A stretch of DNA of 64,000 nt from Denitrobaculum sp965225735 (GCA_965225735.1 CBDDBN010000025.1:248001-312000), one strand, 5' to 3'; counted from the first letter of the stretch, positions 43,724-52,593 are shown. Notes: generated by a model not told the origin, from the sequence alone. Numbers and translations are program-made.

Positions 43724-44506
43724 ATGGAACCCATCAAGATCTGGTACCAAAGCTACGTCGACTACGAAAACGGCAAGACCTACTGGGACGTTCTCGGCGC
43801 ACATCTCAAGGAGGTGGTCGCACCGGGAACAACTGTGGACATCAAGGGCATCACGCCCTTCGATTCCTACGCTCATCCAATTGTCGAGTTCCGCTGCGCC
43901 CGCGAAATGATCTGCAACGCCATCCAGGCGGAACGCGAAGGGTATGACGCCTTCATCGTCGGGCACTTTCAAGACGCGGGGCTCTATGAAGCGCGCTCAG
44001 CCGTCGACATCCCGGTCATCGCGCTGGGCGAAGCCTCGATGCTCTACTGCTGCCAACTCGGTCAGCGCATCGGGATTGTCACGATCAACCCACGCTTCAT
44101 TCCCTGGTTCCATCACCAGATCGGCAAATACGGCTTGAAGGAGCGCATCACAGGCGTGCACGCCATGACCTTCGAACCAGGACAGATCCTGGAGGCCTAC
44201 AATTCGGACGAACGCGCCGCGGAGGTAAAGGCCCTCTTCGAAGAACAGGCGCAGCCGCTCATCAACCAGGGTATCGATGTCCTGATCCCAGGCGGCGGCA
44301 TTCCGATGCTGCTGTTCTCCAAGTTCCATAATCACCTGGTTGGGGAAGCGCCGGTGATCAACGGCATTCCGATCGCGGTGAAGATGGCGGAAATGGCGGT
44401 CAACCTGAAGCGGCTGACAGGCCAAAGCGTCAGCAGGGTATCCGACTACGCGAAGGCGCCGCCAGAGGTGATCGAAGAATTTCTGACGCACCCGAAAGGG
44501 CTTTGA
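43724..44506 (+). CDS. Asp/Glu/hydantoin racemase-fold protein lacking catalytic cysteines
   Basis: A 260-residue protein with the fold of hydantoin/allantoin racemases (IKIWYQSYVD, YDAFIVGHFQDAGLYEARSA, LGQRIGIVTINPRF). In active members the first Cys sits in a CF-x-DPGL-type motif and the second in an LGCAGM-type motif. Here these positions read GHFQDAGL and IPGGGIPM, so both Cys are missing. It may be an isomerase or hydrolase with other chemistry, or a binding protein. Two adjacent Cys occur at LYCCQLG, not at the active-site positions. Convergent with the TRAP operon at 44608-47570, to which it is probably linked functionally. Confidence 0.8.
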   Translation: MEPIKIWYQSYVDYENGKTYWDVLGAHLKEVVAPGTTVDIKGITPFDSYAHPIVEFRCAREMICNAIQAEREGYDAFIVGHFQDAGLYEARSAVDIPVIALGEASMLYCCQLGQRIGIVTINPRFIPWFHHQIGKYGLKERITGVHAMTFEPGQILEAYNSDERAAEVKALFEEQAQPLINQGIDVLIPGGGIPMLLFSKFHNHLVGEAPVINGIPIAVKMAEMAVNLKRLTGQSVSRVSDYAKAPPEVIEEFLTHPKGL

Positions 44507-44524
44507 GGCAAGTGCATTGCGGCA

Positions 44525-44591
44525 CCAGCCCGCGCCCCCTCCCGGCCGCCCCGGAATTGTCATATGGGCGGCCGGGAGGGGCGCGGGCTGG
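44525..44591. terminator. Long GC-rich inverted repeat between convergent genes
   Basis: Arms of 27 and 26 bases (44525-44551 and 44566-44591) pair fully apart from one extra C; the loop is 14 nt. It lies between the convergent racemase-fold gene and dctM, so a bidirectional terminator is likely even though no T-run follows on either side. Confidence 0.6.
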
Positions 44592-44607
44592 CACAACTCT
44601 ATTCTAG

Positions 44608-45945
44608 CTACCTACCCAAACTCGGCAGCCAGAGCGCGATGTCAGGCCAGATGATCAGAAGACCCACCAGCAGGATCGCGCAAGCCATAAAGGGTATGGC
44701 CGCGACGTAGATATCGCGCATAGTCGTTCCCGGCGTCGAGACGCCTTTCATGACGAAGAGCAATAGGCCGAACGGCGGCGTGGTGAAGCTGATCTCCAGC
44801 GCCAGCAGGATAATCACGCCGAACCAAATGAGATCGAAGCCGAGGGTCTGCGCCAGCGGAAAGAAGACCGGAACGGTCAGCAGCATCATGGAAAGCTGGT
44901 CCATGAACATGCCCAGCACCAGCAGAATACCGAACATCACCAGCAGCATCACCGTCGCATCCAGCTCGAAGCCGGTTGCGAAGCGGATCAGTCCCGAGCT
45001 TGCGCCCGAGAAAGCCAACAGTGCGGAGAAGGTCGCCGAGCCGAAGATGATCAGCAGAGCCATGGTGGTGACTCTCAGCGCGCCGGTCACCGCATTCACA
45101 AAGCTTGTCCAGGTGAGCTTGCCGTAGAGGATCGCCAGCAGCAGCACGCCGAGGCAGCCGAAAGCGGCCGATTCAGACGGCGTCGCCCAGCCGTTCAGGA
45201 TCATCAGAATCACACCGATGACGATGGAAATCATCGGCAGAACGTCGAAGAGGACCAACCGGATGCGTTCGACCCAGCTTGCAGACTCGACATCGTAAGA
45301 GGGCGCAGCCTTGGGATCGATCAGGCACATGAAGAGGATCAAAATGGCGTAGAAACCGGCCAGCATAAGGCCCGGGACTACGCCTGCGATCAAAAGCTTG
45401 CCCACGTCCAGATTTGCGAGCGTCGCCAGGAGCACCGCGAGTGCCGAGGGCGGGATCAGCATCGCGAGACCGCCGGTGCCCAGGATGGGGCCGATGGCCA
45501 TGTGTTTCTTATAACCGCGCTTCTGCATCTCCGGGACCATCAGGGACCCGAGCAGCGCCGTCGAGCCCATGGAGGAACCCGAGAGCGTGGCGAAGGCGGT
45601 GCCGCCTGCGACGGTCACGAAGGAAAGCCGGCCAGGAATACGGCCCATCAGCCGGTCGATGGCCCCGAACATCTTGTTGGCGAGGCCGGTGTGGAAAAAG
45701 ATCTCGCCCATTAAGAGGAACATGGGCACGGGCATAAGATTGAAAGTCGAGACCGTTGGGATCGCGTTGTTGGCCAGCTGTCCGATGCCGCGCGACATCT
45801 GCACGAAGAGCGTACCGTTGCCGCCCATAAAGTAGGTCGCGCCGATCATATTGGCGGCCAGGAAGGCCAGGGCCACCGGCACACCGACGAACATAAAGGC
45901 GAGCACCAGGCCGAGCAGGAACAGCAGCGCGTAATACCATTCCAT
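44608..45945 (-). CDS. dctM: TRAP transporter large permease (DctM-like), second operon
   Basis: A 445-residue multi-helix protein: MEWYYALLFLLGLVLAFMFV, FATLSGSSMGSTALLGSLMV, IPPSALAVLLATLANLDVG, TPSESAAFGCLGVLLLA and FTTPPFGLLLFVMKGVS. Length and motifs fit DctM. It lies 36 bp after dctQ. The neighbours (racemase-fold, opine-dehydrogenase-like and aminotransferase genes) suggest an amino- or hydroxy-acid-like ligand; this is inference. Confidence 0.92.
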   Translation of the reverse strand: MEWYYALLFLLGLVLAFMFVGVPVALAFLAANMIGATYFMGGNGTLFVQMSRGIGQLANNAIPTVSTFNLMPVPMFLLMGEIFFHTGLANKMFGAIDRLMGRIPGRLSFVTVAGGTAFATLSGSSMGSTALLGSLMVPEMQKRGYKKHMAIGPILGTGGLAMLIPPSALAVLLATLANLDVGKLLIAGVVPGLMLAGFYAILILFMCLIDPKAAPSYDVESASWVERIRLVLFDVLPMISIVIGVILMILNGWATPSESAAFGCLGVLLLAILYGKLTWTSFVNAVTGALRVTTMALLIIFGSATFSALLAFSGASSGLIRFATGFELDATVMLLVMFGILLVLGMFMDQLSMMLLTVPVFFPLAQTLGFDLIWFGVIILLALEISFTTPPFGLLLFVMKGVSTPGTTMRDIYVAAIPFMACAILLVGLLIIWPDIALWLPSLGR

Positions 45946-45981
45946 CAGCCGGGCACTCCCTGCGCGCCGGGTACAGCCCGC

Positions 45982-46476
45982 CTATTCATGTACGCCCGCC
46001 TCTCCTGAATGGAGGGTTTCGGAACCGAAAACAAAGCGCGAGAACTGGACCGCCATCAGGCTGAAACAGATCGGCATGGCGCCCAGTAGCAGCCACTTGG
46101 GCATATCGAGCGAGCGCATATCGGTGTCGCCGAAGCGGTAGGCCTTGAGGGTCGCTTCGCCCGTATACCAGACCAGAAAGAGGCAAATAAGAATACAAAG
46201 ACCGGAGACGATTCGGGAGAAAAGCGGCTGTACGGAGACTGGGAGCGCCGCCGTGAACATCTCAATGAAGACATGGCCCTTCAGGCGCACCAGCCAGGGG
46301 GACGCGGCCATAGCGATGTAAAGCAGACCGTATTCTGAAAAGGTGAAAATGTGGGACGAACCCGAAAACCCCATCGTCCGCAGCGTTGCCTGCAGCACAA
46401 TCGCGAACATAACGAGGACCAAACTGATCCCCGCAAAGATCGCCAGAACATCGCAGATCCGATCGAACAGCCGCAT
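45982..46476 (-). CDS. dctQ: TRAP transporter small permease (DctQ-like), second operon
   Basis: A 164-residue four-helix protein: MRLFDRICDVLAIFAGISLV, a conserved-position FTFSEYGLLYIAMAASPWLV, LPVSVQPLFSRIVSGLCILI and KWLLLGAMPICFSLMAVQF. The ATG at 46476 follows GGGGA; the TTG five codons upstream would overlap the site itself. Confidence 0.85.
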   Translation of the reverse strand: MRLFDRICDVLAIFAGISLVLVMFAIVLQATLRTMGFSGSSHIFTFSEYGLLYIAMAASPWLVRLKGHVFIEMFTAALPVSVQPLFSRIVSGLCILICLFLVWYTGEATLKAYRFGDTDMRSLDMPKWLLLGAMPICFSLMAVQFSRFVFGSETLHSGEAGVHE

Positions 46477-46491
46477 ACAATTCCCCGCCAA

Positions 46492-46527
46492 CGGCCAGTG
46501 CGGTGACGGCAGTCACTGCACTGGCCG
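46492..46527 (-). terminator. Intercistronic stem-loop between dctP and dctQ, second operon
   Basis: CGGCCAGTGC ... GCACTGGCCG with an inner GTGAC/GTCAC, about 15 bp paired and a 4-nt loop. The position matches the hairpin in the other TRAP operon (22226-22250). No T-run, so a 3'-stabilising or processing element is likely. Confidence 0.65.
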
Positions 46528-46547
46528 GTGCGTCCTTACCTAAAAGA

Positions 46548-47570
46548 CTATTCTTTGTAGTAGAGCTTGCGCAGCTTGTCGTAATTCTCGGTGCCGCCCA
46601 TCTCTTCCAGCCGGCCCTTCATACGCGCCCAGGCCGCATCGTCGGCGAGCTTGAGATACTTCTCAGAGGCTTCGTCGCTCATGGAAACGAACTTCATACC
46701 GCGCTTCTGAAGCTCGGCGGCATCGCTGGCCACATCGGCCTGACGCGCGTCGTAGGACTTCTGCTCCCACTCGGCAACGACTTCCTGGATCAGCTTTTGA
46801 GACTCCGGCGAAAGCGCATCCCAGGAGTCCTTGTTGAAGATCACGCCGATGTCCGTGTTGTAGAACTCCGGGTCGATCCGGTACTTGAGGAACTTGTCCC
46901 ACTTGAGGTCCATGATGCCGATCGAGGTCCAGGCGGCGGCATCGACGACGCCCTTCTCGAGTGCGGCATAGACCTCCGTGGCTTTCATCGAAGCCGTGGT
47001 GGCTTTCAGCGCCTCGAAAAAGGCATGATAGATCGGATTGTCGCGCAGCTTGACGCCCGTCAGGTCGATAACGCCGTCATCACCGAACTTGAAGTCCTGG
47101 GTGCTATAGATGTGGAACTTCACACCGCCGTCGATCCAGCCCAGGTGTTTGACGTTGAAACGCTTCTGATGAACCTCGTCCATGAGGGCCGCGCCACCGT
47201 TGGCGCGTGCTTCCATGGGTGTCACACGGGCTGCGACCATGGCATCGATTTCCGGCACGGACGCGCCGTAAAAACTGCCTGGCGTGTGGACCATATCGAC
47301 CACGCCGTCACGCACTGCCTGCGGCTGTTGGAACATGCCGATGGCCTCGGGCCCGCCCCTCACCTGGATCTCGACGATGCCCTCTCCACGGGCGTTGATG
47401 TCATCGACCATGGCCAGGAAGGTTTTTGTGTAAACGAGGAAACCCGGGAAGGCATGGACGGCCGAAACCCTGTCCACGGCTGCTGCGGTTCCGGAGGTCA
47501 GCATCGCCGCCAGCCCGGCCGTCGCAGTCAATCCTAAGACTTTCTTTGCTACTGAACGCAATTCTCTCAC
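46548..47570 (-). CDS. dctP: TRAP transporter substrate-binding protein (DctP-like), second operon
   Basis: A 340-residue periplasmic protein, GTG start (47570), signal peptide with VLGLTATAGLAAMLTSGTAA. It has the TRAP binding-protein fold (VSAVHAFPGFLVYTKTFLAM, EGIVEIQVRGGPEAIGMFQQ, VYAALEKGVVDAAAWTSIGI). The usual Arg-bearing strand appears as GVKLRDNPIYHAFFEALKAT. This version resembles the subfamily with a larger binding site. Ligand not readable. Confidence 0.9.
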   Translation of the reverse strand: MRELRSVAKKVLGLTATAGLAAMLTSGTAAAVDRVSAVHAFPGFLVYTKTFLAMVDDINARGEGIVEIQVRGGPEAIGMFQQPQAVRDGVVDMVHTPGSFYGASVPEIDAMVAARVTPMEARANGGAALMDEVHQKRFNVKHLGWIDGGVKFHIYSTQDFKFGDDGVIDLTGVKLRDNPIYHAFFEALKATTASMKATEVYAALEKGVVDAAAWTSIGIMDLKWDKFLKYRIDPEFYNTDIGVIFNKDSWDALSPESQKLIQEVVAEWEQKSYDARQADVASDAAELQKRGMKFVSMSDEASEKYLKLADDAAWARMKGRLEEMGGTENYDKLRKLYYKE

Positions 47571-47766
47571 GGTTGATACCCCCTGTTCGTTGTTGTCCGG
47601 CAGATCGCGCTGCCCGTTGTCGTCCAGGCATCAAACACAGATCAGCCTATGGATGATGCATGGGAGTGAAGCTGTAAGCAAGGGATTGAAAAACAACCCC
47701 AAAAATATGGGTTTATTGGCTTTTCCTCGTTTGCCAGCTTACAAACGCTGACCTGGGTCACGCAAT

Positions 47767-48456
47767 TTATGGCCTCAGGAGGCTTTCCCGGCGCATGGCG
47801 TGATGGGTGGAATGCCCGTAGGGCGGGAAGCGGGCAGAGTCGGCCTTCAAATCCGCGATAACGTCCGATTTCAGGGCTGCGTTGAGGTCGTGGACATTGT
47901 CGAAGACCACCTCGTTGATGAAACGCACATCGGCAGGCGGCAGATCTGGCAGCGAGAGACCAGCTTCCGGCAGATAACAGCGGACATTTCGAATTTTCGG
48001 AAGGCGGCCAAGGATGGGTGGGTGATTGGCCCTGTAGAAATCGATGAATTCCTGCTCGTCGGGCATAGGGCCGTAGTAACGCACCACAAAGGATAGACCG
48101 GCAGTCCTCGGGCCGGCGCCATCCTCTCCCGCCACAGGACTAGCCTCCACCTTAAACGCACGGAACGAAGGGGAGTGAAGCGCGGCCGGTAGGTCCAGGA
48201 AGCTTCGTTGGAACCAGGCGTCGGCCGCAACCGATCCCAATACCTCACGCGCCGGTGCCGTGAACTGAAGGATCGCCGCGGGCGCCGGACCGTCGTCGAA
48301 GAGAACATTCGGTTCAGGCTCTGGCAGAAAGAGGTCGACCGCCAAAACATCAGACAGGCTTTTGGGGCATGCCGGAATGGTTTCTCGGAACCTGCCCTCA
48401 AGTCCGGGCATCTGCGACTCGGGCGCTTCATAGATGGCGAAGAGACTGTAACTCAA
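47767..48456 (-). CDS. EthD-like dimeric alpha-beta barrel protein
   Basis: A 229-residue protein, apparently two ferredoxin-like barrel halves: SYSLFAIYEAPES ... in the first and FVVRYYGPMPDEQEFIDFYR plus NHPPILGRLPKIRNVRCYLP in the second, the latter with the EthD signature. EthD proteins support oxidative degradation, with unclear chemistry. A TTG at 48456 is chosen because the fold begins there and AAGGGGAAGG lies 8 nt upstream; a GTG at 48495 is the alternative. Divergent from the opine-dehydrogenase-like gene. Confidence 0.65.
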   Translation of the reverse strand: MSYSLFAIYEAPESQMPGLEGRFRETIPACPKSLSDVLAVDLFLPEPEPNVLFDDGPAPAAILQFTAPAREVLGSVAADAWFQRSFLDLPAALHSPSFRAFKVEASPVAGEDGAGPRTAGLSFVVRYYGPMPDEQEFIDFYRANHPPILGRLPKIRNVRCYLPEAGLSLPDLPPADVRFINEVVFDNVHDLNAALKSDVIADLKADSARFPPYGHSTHHAMRRESLLRP

Positions 48457-48579
48457 GAAACGGCCTTCCCCTTGAGAACTCCTAAACAAAGACACCTAAG
48501 CTTAGCGTGCATTTGACTTTTTGCATCCCTGCTCGTCACTCTTCCCGCCGAGGCTGGGTTTGAGCGAGGGAGAAGCAAG

Positions 48580-49665
48580 ATGGAAATTGCAGTGCTGGGT
48601 GGCGGCAACGGCTCGCACGCCGCCGCGGTCGATCTGAGCGAACAGGGTCACCGGATTCGCTTCTGGCGGCGGGATACAAACGCTACCGAAGCGCTGAAGG
48701 ACGCAGGCAGCAAATTGTCCCTGAAAGATCATCAAGGCAAACGCGACATCACCATCGCCTTGGTAACTTCGGATATCGGCGAAGCGGTCAAAGGCGCCCA
48801 ACTCGTCGTTTGCCCAGCGCCGGCAACGGCGCAGAAAGATATTGCAGCAGCTCTCGCACCGCATCTGTCGGACGGTCAGGTGATCTTCCTGCCGCCGGGC
48901 AGCTTTGGCAGTTATCTGATGGCAAAGGAAATCCGGGAGCAGGGCAACAACGCGGAAGTGACCTTTGCAGAAGCCGGCACCCTGCCCTACCTCACCCGCA
49001 AGCACGGTGCGTTCGAGATCGCCATCACCACCCGCGCTACCCGCCTGCCCAGCGGCGTTTTCCCACTCTGCCGCCAGGACCATGCTCTCGCGATCATCCG
49101 GCAAGCCTATCCCGCCGTCGAGGACGCGGGCGACGGCCTGTCCGGTGCGCTGATGAATGCCGGACCGATTATCCACCCGCCCCTCATCCTGATGAATGCC
49201 GGTCCGATAGAACACTTCGAGCACTGGGATATCCACAACGAGGGCACGCAGCCGGCCATCCGCCGCGTCACCACGCGCCTGGACGCCGAGCGTATGGCAA
49301 TCCGCGAGGCGATTGGTTATGGCGCGCCGCACTTCCCTCTCGCCGATCATTACGACGACACCCGCGAAGAGTGGATGTACGGCAACGCGGCGCATGAAAA
49401 GCTGGTGGATTCCGATGACTGGCGCGAACGCTTGATCCTGCGCGAACACCGCTACATGCGCGAGGACGTAGCAACGGGATTGGCTTTCCTGGTTTCCGTC
49501 GCGGACTGGGCCGGCGTGCCCGCACCGACCGCGACCGGTCTGTTGGCCATCGGCTCGGCGGTTTGTGACGACGATTTCCGGCGCAGTGGCAGAACGCTCG
49601 AATCTCTTGGATTGGACAAACTGGATCCAGGCGCGATGGCGAGCCTGCTCGAGGATGGGATCTGA
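48580..49665 (+). CDS. NAD/NADP octopine/nopaline dehydrogenase family protein
   Basis: A 361-residue protein. N-terminal Rossmann domain MEIAVLGGGNGSHAAAVDLS (G-x-G-x-x), then the opine-dehydrogenase catalytic part with LMNAGPIIHPPLILMNAGP, HWDIHNEG and GAPHFPLADHY. Opine dehydrogenases make or break the secondary amine between an amino acid and a keto acid. A one-base gap separates it from the next gene, so the two act in one pathway. Start follows GAGGGAGAAG. Confidence 0.87.
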   Translation: MEIAVLGGGNGSHAAAVDLSEQGHRIRFWRRDTNATEALKDAGSKLSLKDHQGKRDITIALVTSDIGEAVKGAQLVVCPAPATAQKDIAAALAPHLSDGQVIFLPPGSFGSYLMAKEIREQGNNAEVTFAEAGTLPYLTRKHGAFEIAITTRATRLPSGVFPLCRQDHALAIIRQAYPAVEDAGDGLSGALMNAGPIIHPPLILMNAGPIEHFEHWDIHNEGTQPAIRRVTTRLDAERMAIREAIGYGAPHFPLADHYDDTREEWMYGNAAHEKLVDSDDWRERLILREHRYMREDVATGLAFLVSVADWAGVPAPTATGLLAIGSAVCDDDFRRSGRTLESLGLDKLDPGAMASLLEDGI

Positions 49666-49666
49666 C

Positions 49667-50650
49667 ATGGCCGATAAGGAGATCATTGCCGCCGCCGGTG
49701 CCGGCCGCATGGGCCGGGGCATCGCGATCGCTTTTGCCTATGCCGGGCATCCGGTGCGCCTTGTCGATATGAAGGCGCGCGAAAGCGAAGACTTTGAACG
49801 ACTGAAAACCGAGGCTGTCGAAGAAATCGCCAACACCCTCAAAATGATGGCGAGCTTCGGCATGCTCGAAGAAAGCGAAACGGAAGGCGTGGTAGGACGG
49901 ATTGAGATCTGTGCTCACTCAGACTGCGACGCGGCTCTGAAGAACGTCGGGGTCATCTTCGAAGGCGTTCCGGAAACGCTGGAGGCCAAACGCACAGCCT
50001 TTGAGACCATTTCAACACATGCTTCGGCCGAGGCCATCATAGCCTCGACCACCTCAACCATCCTGTCGAACGATCTGCAACCCTTTGTCACCGCGCCTGG
50101 CCGCTTCCTGAACGCCCACTGGCTCAATCCTGCCTTTCTCGTGCCATTGGTCGAACTCTCCCCCGGCGAGGAGACCGCACCAGCCGTCACTGAACGGCTC
50201 AAAGTTCTGCTGGAGAGCATCGGCAAGGTGCCTGTGGTCTGTAGCGCCAGTCCCGGTTATATCGTGCCGCGCATTCAGGCCCTCGCTATGAACGAGGCCG
50301 CCCGCATGGTCGAAGAAGGTGTCGCAAGCGCCGAAGATATCGACAAGGCGACAAAATACGGTTTCGGTTTCCGTTTCGCAGTGTTGGGCCTGCTGGAGTT
50401 CATCGACTGGGGCGGCGGCGACATTCTCTATTACGCCAGCCGCTACATGACCGGCGCGACGGGCGAAGAACGTTTTGCCTCGCCGCCGATCATCGAGCGC
50501 AACATGGAAGAAGGACGTATCGGTTTAAAGACGCGGCAGGGCTTTCTGGACTACGCCGGTCTGGATGTCCCCGCCTATCAGCGCGAACGTCTGGCCGCTT
50601 TCGTCGCCATGCTGCGGCACCTGGATAAGATGCCGGCCAAAGACACCTGA
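49667..50650 (+). CDS. 3-hydroxyacyl-CoA dehydrogenase family protein
   Basis: A 327-residue NAD-dependent dehydrogenase: AAAGAGRMGRGIAIAFAYAG (the first Gly of G-x-G-x-x-G is Ala here), VIFEGVPETLEAKRTAFETI, catalytic region LNAHWLNPAFLVPLVELSP (His-Trp-x-x-Pro), and the C-terminal domain PGYIVPRIQALAMNEAARMV. The HWLNPAFLVPLVE pattern is that of the L-gulonate/carnitine-type 3-hydroxyacid dehydrogenases as well as of 3HCDH. Substrate may thus be a free hydroxy acid. Confidence 0.87.
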   Translation: MADKEIIAAAGAGRMGRGIAIAFAYAGHPVRLVDMKARESEDFERLKTEAVEEIANTLKMMASFGMLEESETEGVVGRIEICAHSDCDAALKNVGVIFEGVPETLEAKRTAFETISTHASAEAIIASTTSTILSNDLQPFVTAPGRFLNAHWLNPAFLVPLVELSPGEETAPAVTERLKVLLESIGKVPVVCSASPGYIVPRIQALAMNEAARMVEEGVASAEDIDKATKYGFGFRFAVLGLLEFIDWGGGDILYYASRYMTGATGEERFASPPIIERNMEEGRIGLKTRQGFLDYAGLDVPAYQRERLAAFVAMLRHLDKMPAKDT

Positions 50651-50658
50651 CTCCACAT

Positions 50659-51792
50659 CTAGGCTTCAAGAAAGCTTTCAGCGGACTGAAGCAGCAGGTC
50701 GTTGTGCTCCGGCAAGGAGAGCGAAAAGCGGATGTAGCGCTCCAACCCCTTTTCGCGTGTCCGGTTGACCAGAATACCGACGTCGTCAAAGAGATGGTCG
50801 GCCAGTGCTTCCGCCCTTTCTGGATCGTCTTCCGGACAGCCCGCCAACAAGAAATTGGTATGGCTCGGCAAGGTGAGAAAATCCAGCTCCGAGAGAGCCG
50901 CGGCGACGCGCTCTCGCTCCGTCACGATCAGTCGCACCCGCTCCTCAACCAATTCCGGCTCCTGCAAAGCTGCCAAAGCCGCCGCCTGCGCCACGGCATT
51001 GACGCTGCCCATACCGCGGGCCGCGTAGAGCACGGGAAGCATCCAGTCCGGCGCCTGGCACCAGCCTGCGCGCAAACCGGCCAACCCGTAAGCTTTCGAA
51101 AAAGTGCGGGTCACCACAAGATTCTCATGTTGCCGTACAAGGTCGTGGACGCTTGCACAGTAATCGAAGCCGGCAAATTCACCGTAGGCCAAGTCGATCA
51201 CCAGGACCACATCGCGCGGTAGCTCGCGCGCGAAACGGGCGAGCTCGTTTTCGGAGATCATGCTTCCCGTCGGATTGTTGGGATTGGCCAGGAACAAAAG
51301 TCTGGTTTTCGGCGTGATCGCCGCCAGCAGGGCATCGACGTCGGCTGTAAAATCGACTTCAGGCACCTTTACAAGTTTCGCCCCGAGACGATTGGCGATG
51401 ATGGGAAACTGAATGTAGCCGAATTCCGGAATGACGATCTCATCGCCGGGGCTTACAAAACAGCGCGCGATCACATCCAACAGCTCTTCCGAGCCGTTGC
51501 CGCAGATAATCGAATCCGCATCGAGGCCGAAACGCTCCGCAAGGCCATTCCGCAGTGCGGCACAGGTCGGATTGCCATAGCGGTTCGCCTGCGCCGAGGC
51601 AGCGCCAATCGCGGCCGCAACCTCTTTAGAAGGCGCGAAGGGCAGCTCGTTGAAGCTCATGTTGATAACCGGCAGCCCTTTCGGCTGGCGCCGCGAGATC
51701 CGCGCCCGCACGGCCAGCGGCTCAACAAGGCTTACCGGGCGATCCACGATCGCTGTTCGCCGGCCTTCCAATAGCGCGCCGTTTCCGTTCAT
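50659..51792 (-). CDS. PLP-dependent class I/II aminotransferase (HisC-like)
   Basis: A 377-residue fold-type I aminotransferase: NPNNPTGSMISENEL, LVIDLAYGEFAG (Asp and Tyr at PLP), and RTFSKAYGLAGLRAGWCQAP with the PLP Lys. It resembles histidinol-phosphate aminotransferase but no his genes are near; it probably transaminates a compound of the neighbouring pathway. It is convergent with the dehydrogenase pair. ATG 51792 follows AGGAGATC. Confidence 0.9.
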   Translation of the reverse strand: MNGNGALLEGRRTAIVDRPVSLVEPLAVRARISRRQPKGLPVINMSFNELPFAPSKEVAAAIGAASAQANRYGNPTCAALRNGLAERFGLDADSIICGNGSEELLDVIARCFVSPGDEIVIPEFGYIQFPIIANRLGAKLVKVPEVDFTADVDALLAAITPKTRLLFLANPNNPTGSMISENELARFARELPRDVVLVIDLAYGEFAGFDYCASVHDLVRQHENLVVTRTFSKAYGLAGLRAGWCQAPDWMLPVLYAARGMGSVNAVAQAAALAALQEPELVEERVRLIVTERERVAAALSELDFLTLPSHTNFLLAGCPEDDPERAEALADHLFDDVGILVNRTREKGLERYIRFSLSLPEHNDLLLQSAESFLEA

Positions 51793-51908
51793 CCGAGAGA
51801 TCTCCTAAAGGTTATGTGCGTCGTAACTTAGCCGTTAAATCGGAGCTTGTCTGGCGTTGGCGAGGTAGTCCCCAGCATAAAGGCGCGACTTTGCAGAACG
51901 GCAAGACT

Positions 51909-51921
51909 TTGCATTTTGCGA
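51909..51921. promoter_or_regulatory. LuxO-type upstream activator site, promoter 1
   Basis: TTGCATTTTGCGA, one mismatch from the TTGCA-WWW-TGCAA sites known for LuxO-type activators. Its centre is about 95 bp before the predicted start of transcription. A second CTTTGCA lies at 51889-51895. Confidence 0.5.
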
Positions 51922-51983
51922 AGACGCTTTTCCCATTTCGGGAAGATCCTGTCACGGAGTGCGCCTCTGCTCATCCCTACCCC

Positions 51984-51999
51984 TGGCACGCAGCTTGCT
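51984..51999 (+). promoter_or_regulatory. Sigma-54 promoter of the sensory operon
   Basis: TGGCACGCAGCTTGCT matches the -24/-12 consensus TGGCACG-N4-TTGCW at every defined base. Transcription would start near 52010, about 50 nt before the ATG at 52060. Confidence 0.85.
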
Positions 52000-52059
52000 G
52001 TCTTCCTCTGGACAACTGCTCTTCAGCCGAATTGCCGCCGATAGCAAAAGGTCCGAAAA

Positions 52060-52593
52060 ATGATCAGGATCCTCTTCATAACGTTTTTTCTCACCGCCGC
52101 CTTTACGCAACACGACAGAGCTGCCTGGGCAAAAGATCCCAACGACCTGCCTATGCCGCAAGGCCGAGTTCTGCTGGAGATCCATGGCAAGTTCTCGAAC
52201 GGCAATGTGACCGGCCAAGAGACGGCGGTCGCCATCTTCGATCGTCCGATGCTCGAGGATCTGGGCAGACATCGCATCGAAACCTCAACCGATTGGACGG
52301 ACGGCGTTCAGCTGTTCGAGGGCCCACTGATGCGCGATCTTCTGGATCGAATCGGCGCAAGCGGGACCACGATCACCGCAACAGCCGCCAACGACTACAG
52401 TGTTGAAATCCCCGTGTCGGACTTTCTGCGCTATCCCGTCATTCTTGCGTTCGAGATGAACGGAAAACGCCTCACCCTTCGGGATAAGGGGCCAATCTGG
52501 ATCGTTTATCCCCGGGATGACCACCCCGAACTTAACGATCCACTCATCAACGGCCGCTGGATCTGGCAGCTCAAGCACATCGAAATTCGATAA
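52060..52593 (+). CDS. Periplasmic molybdopterin-oxidoreductase-fold protein
   Basis: A 177-residue exported protein: signal peptide MIRILFITFFLTAAFTQHDRAAWA, then a fragment of the oxidoreductase molybdopterin-binding fold (LFEGPLMRDLLDRIGASG, NDYSVEIPVSDFLRYPVILA, GPIWIVYPRDDHPEL). The cofactor Cys of sulfite-oxidase-type enzymes is absent, so it is unlikely to be catalytic. It is encoded 23 bp before a membrane-bound kinase-like gene and probably serves as its periplasmic sensor or partner. Confidence 0.8.
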   Translation: MIRILFITFFLTAAFTQHDRAAWAKDPNDLPMPQGRVLLEIHGKFSNGNVTGQETAVAIFDRPMLEDLGRHRIETSTDWTDGVQLFEGPLMRDLLDRIGASGTTITATAANDYSVEIPVSDFLRYPVILAFEMNGKRLTLRDKGPIWIVYPRDDHPELNDPLINGRWIWQLKHIEIR

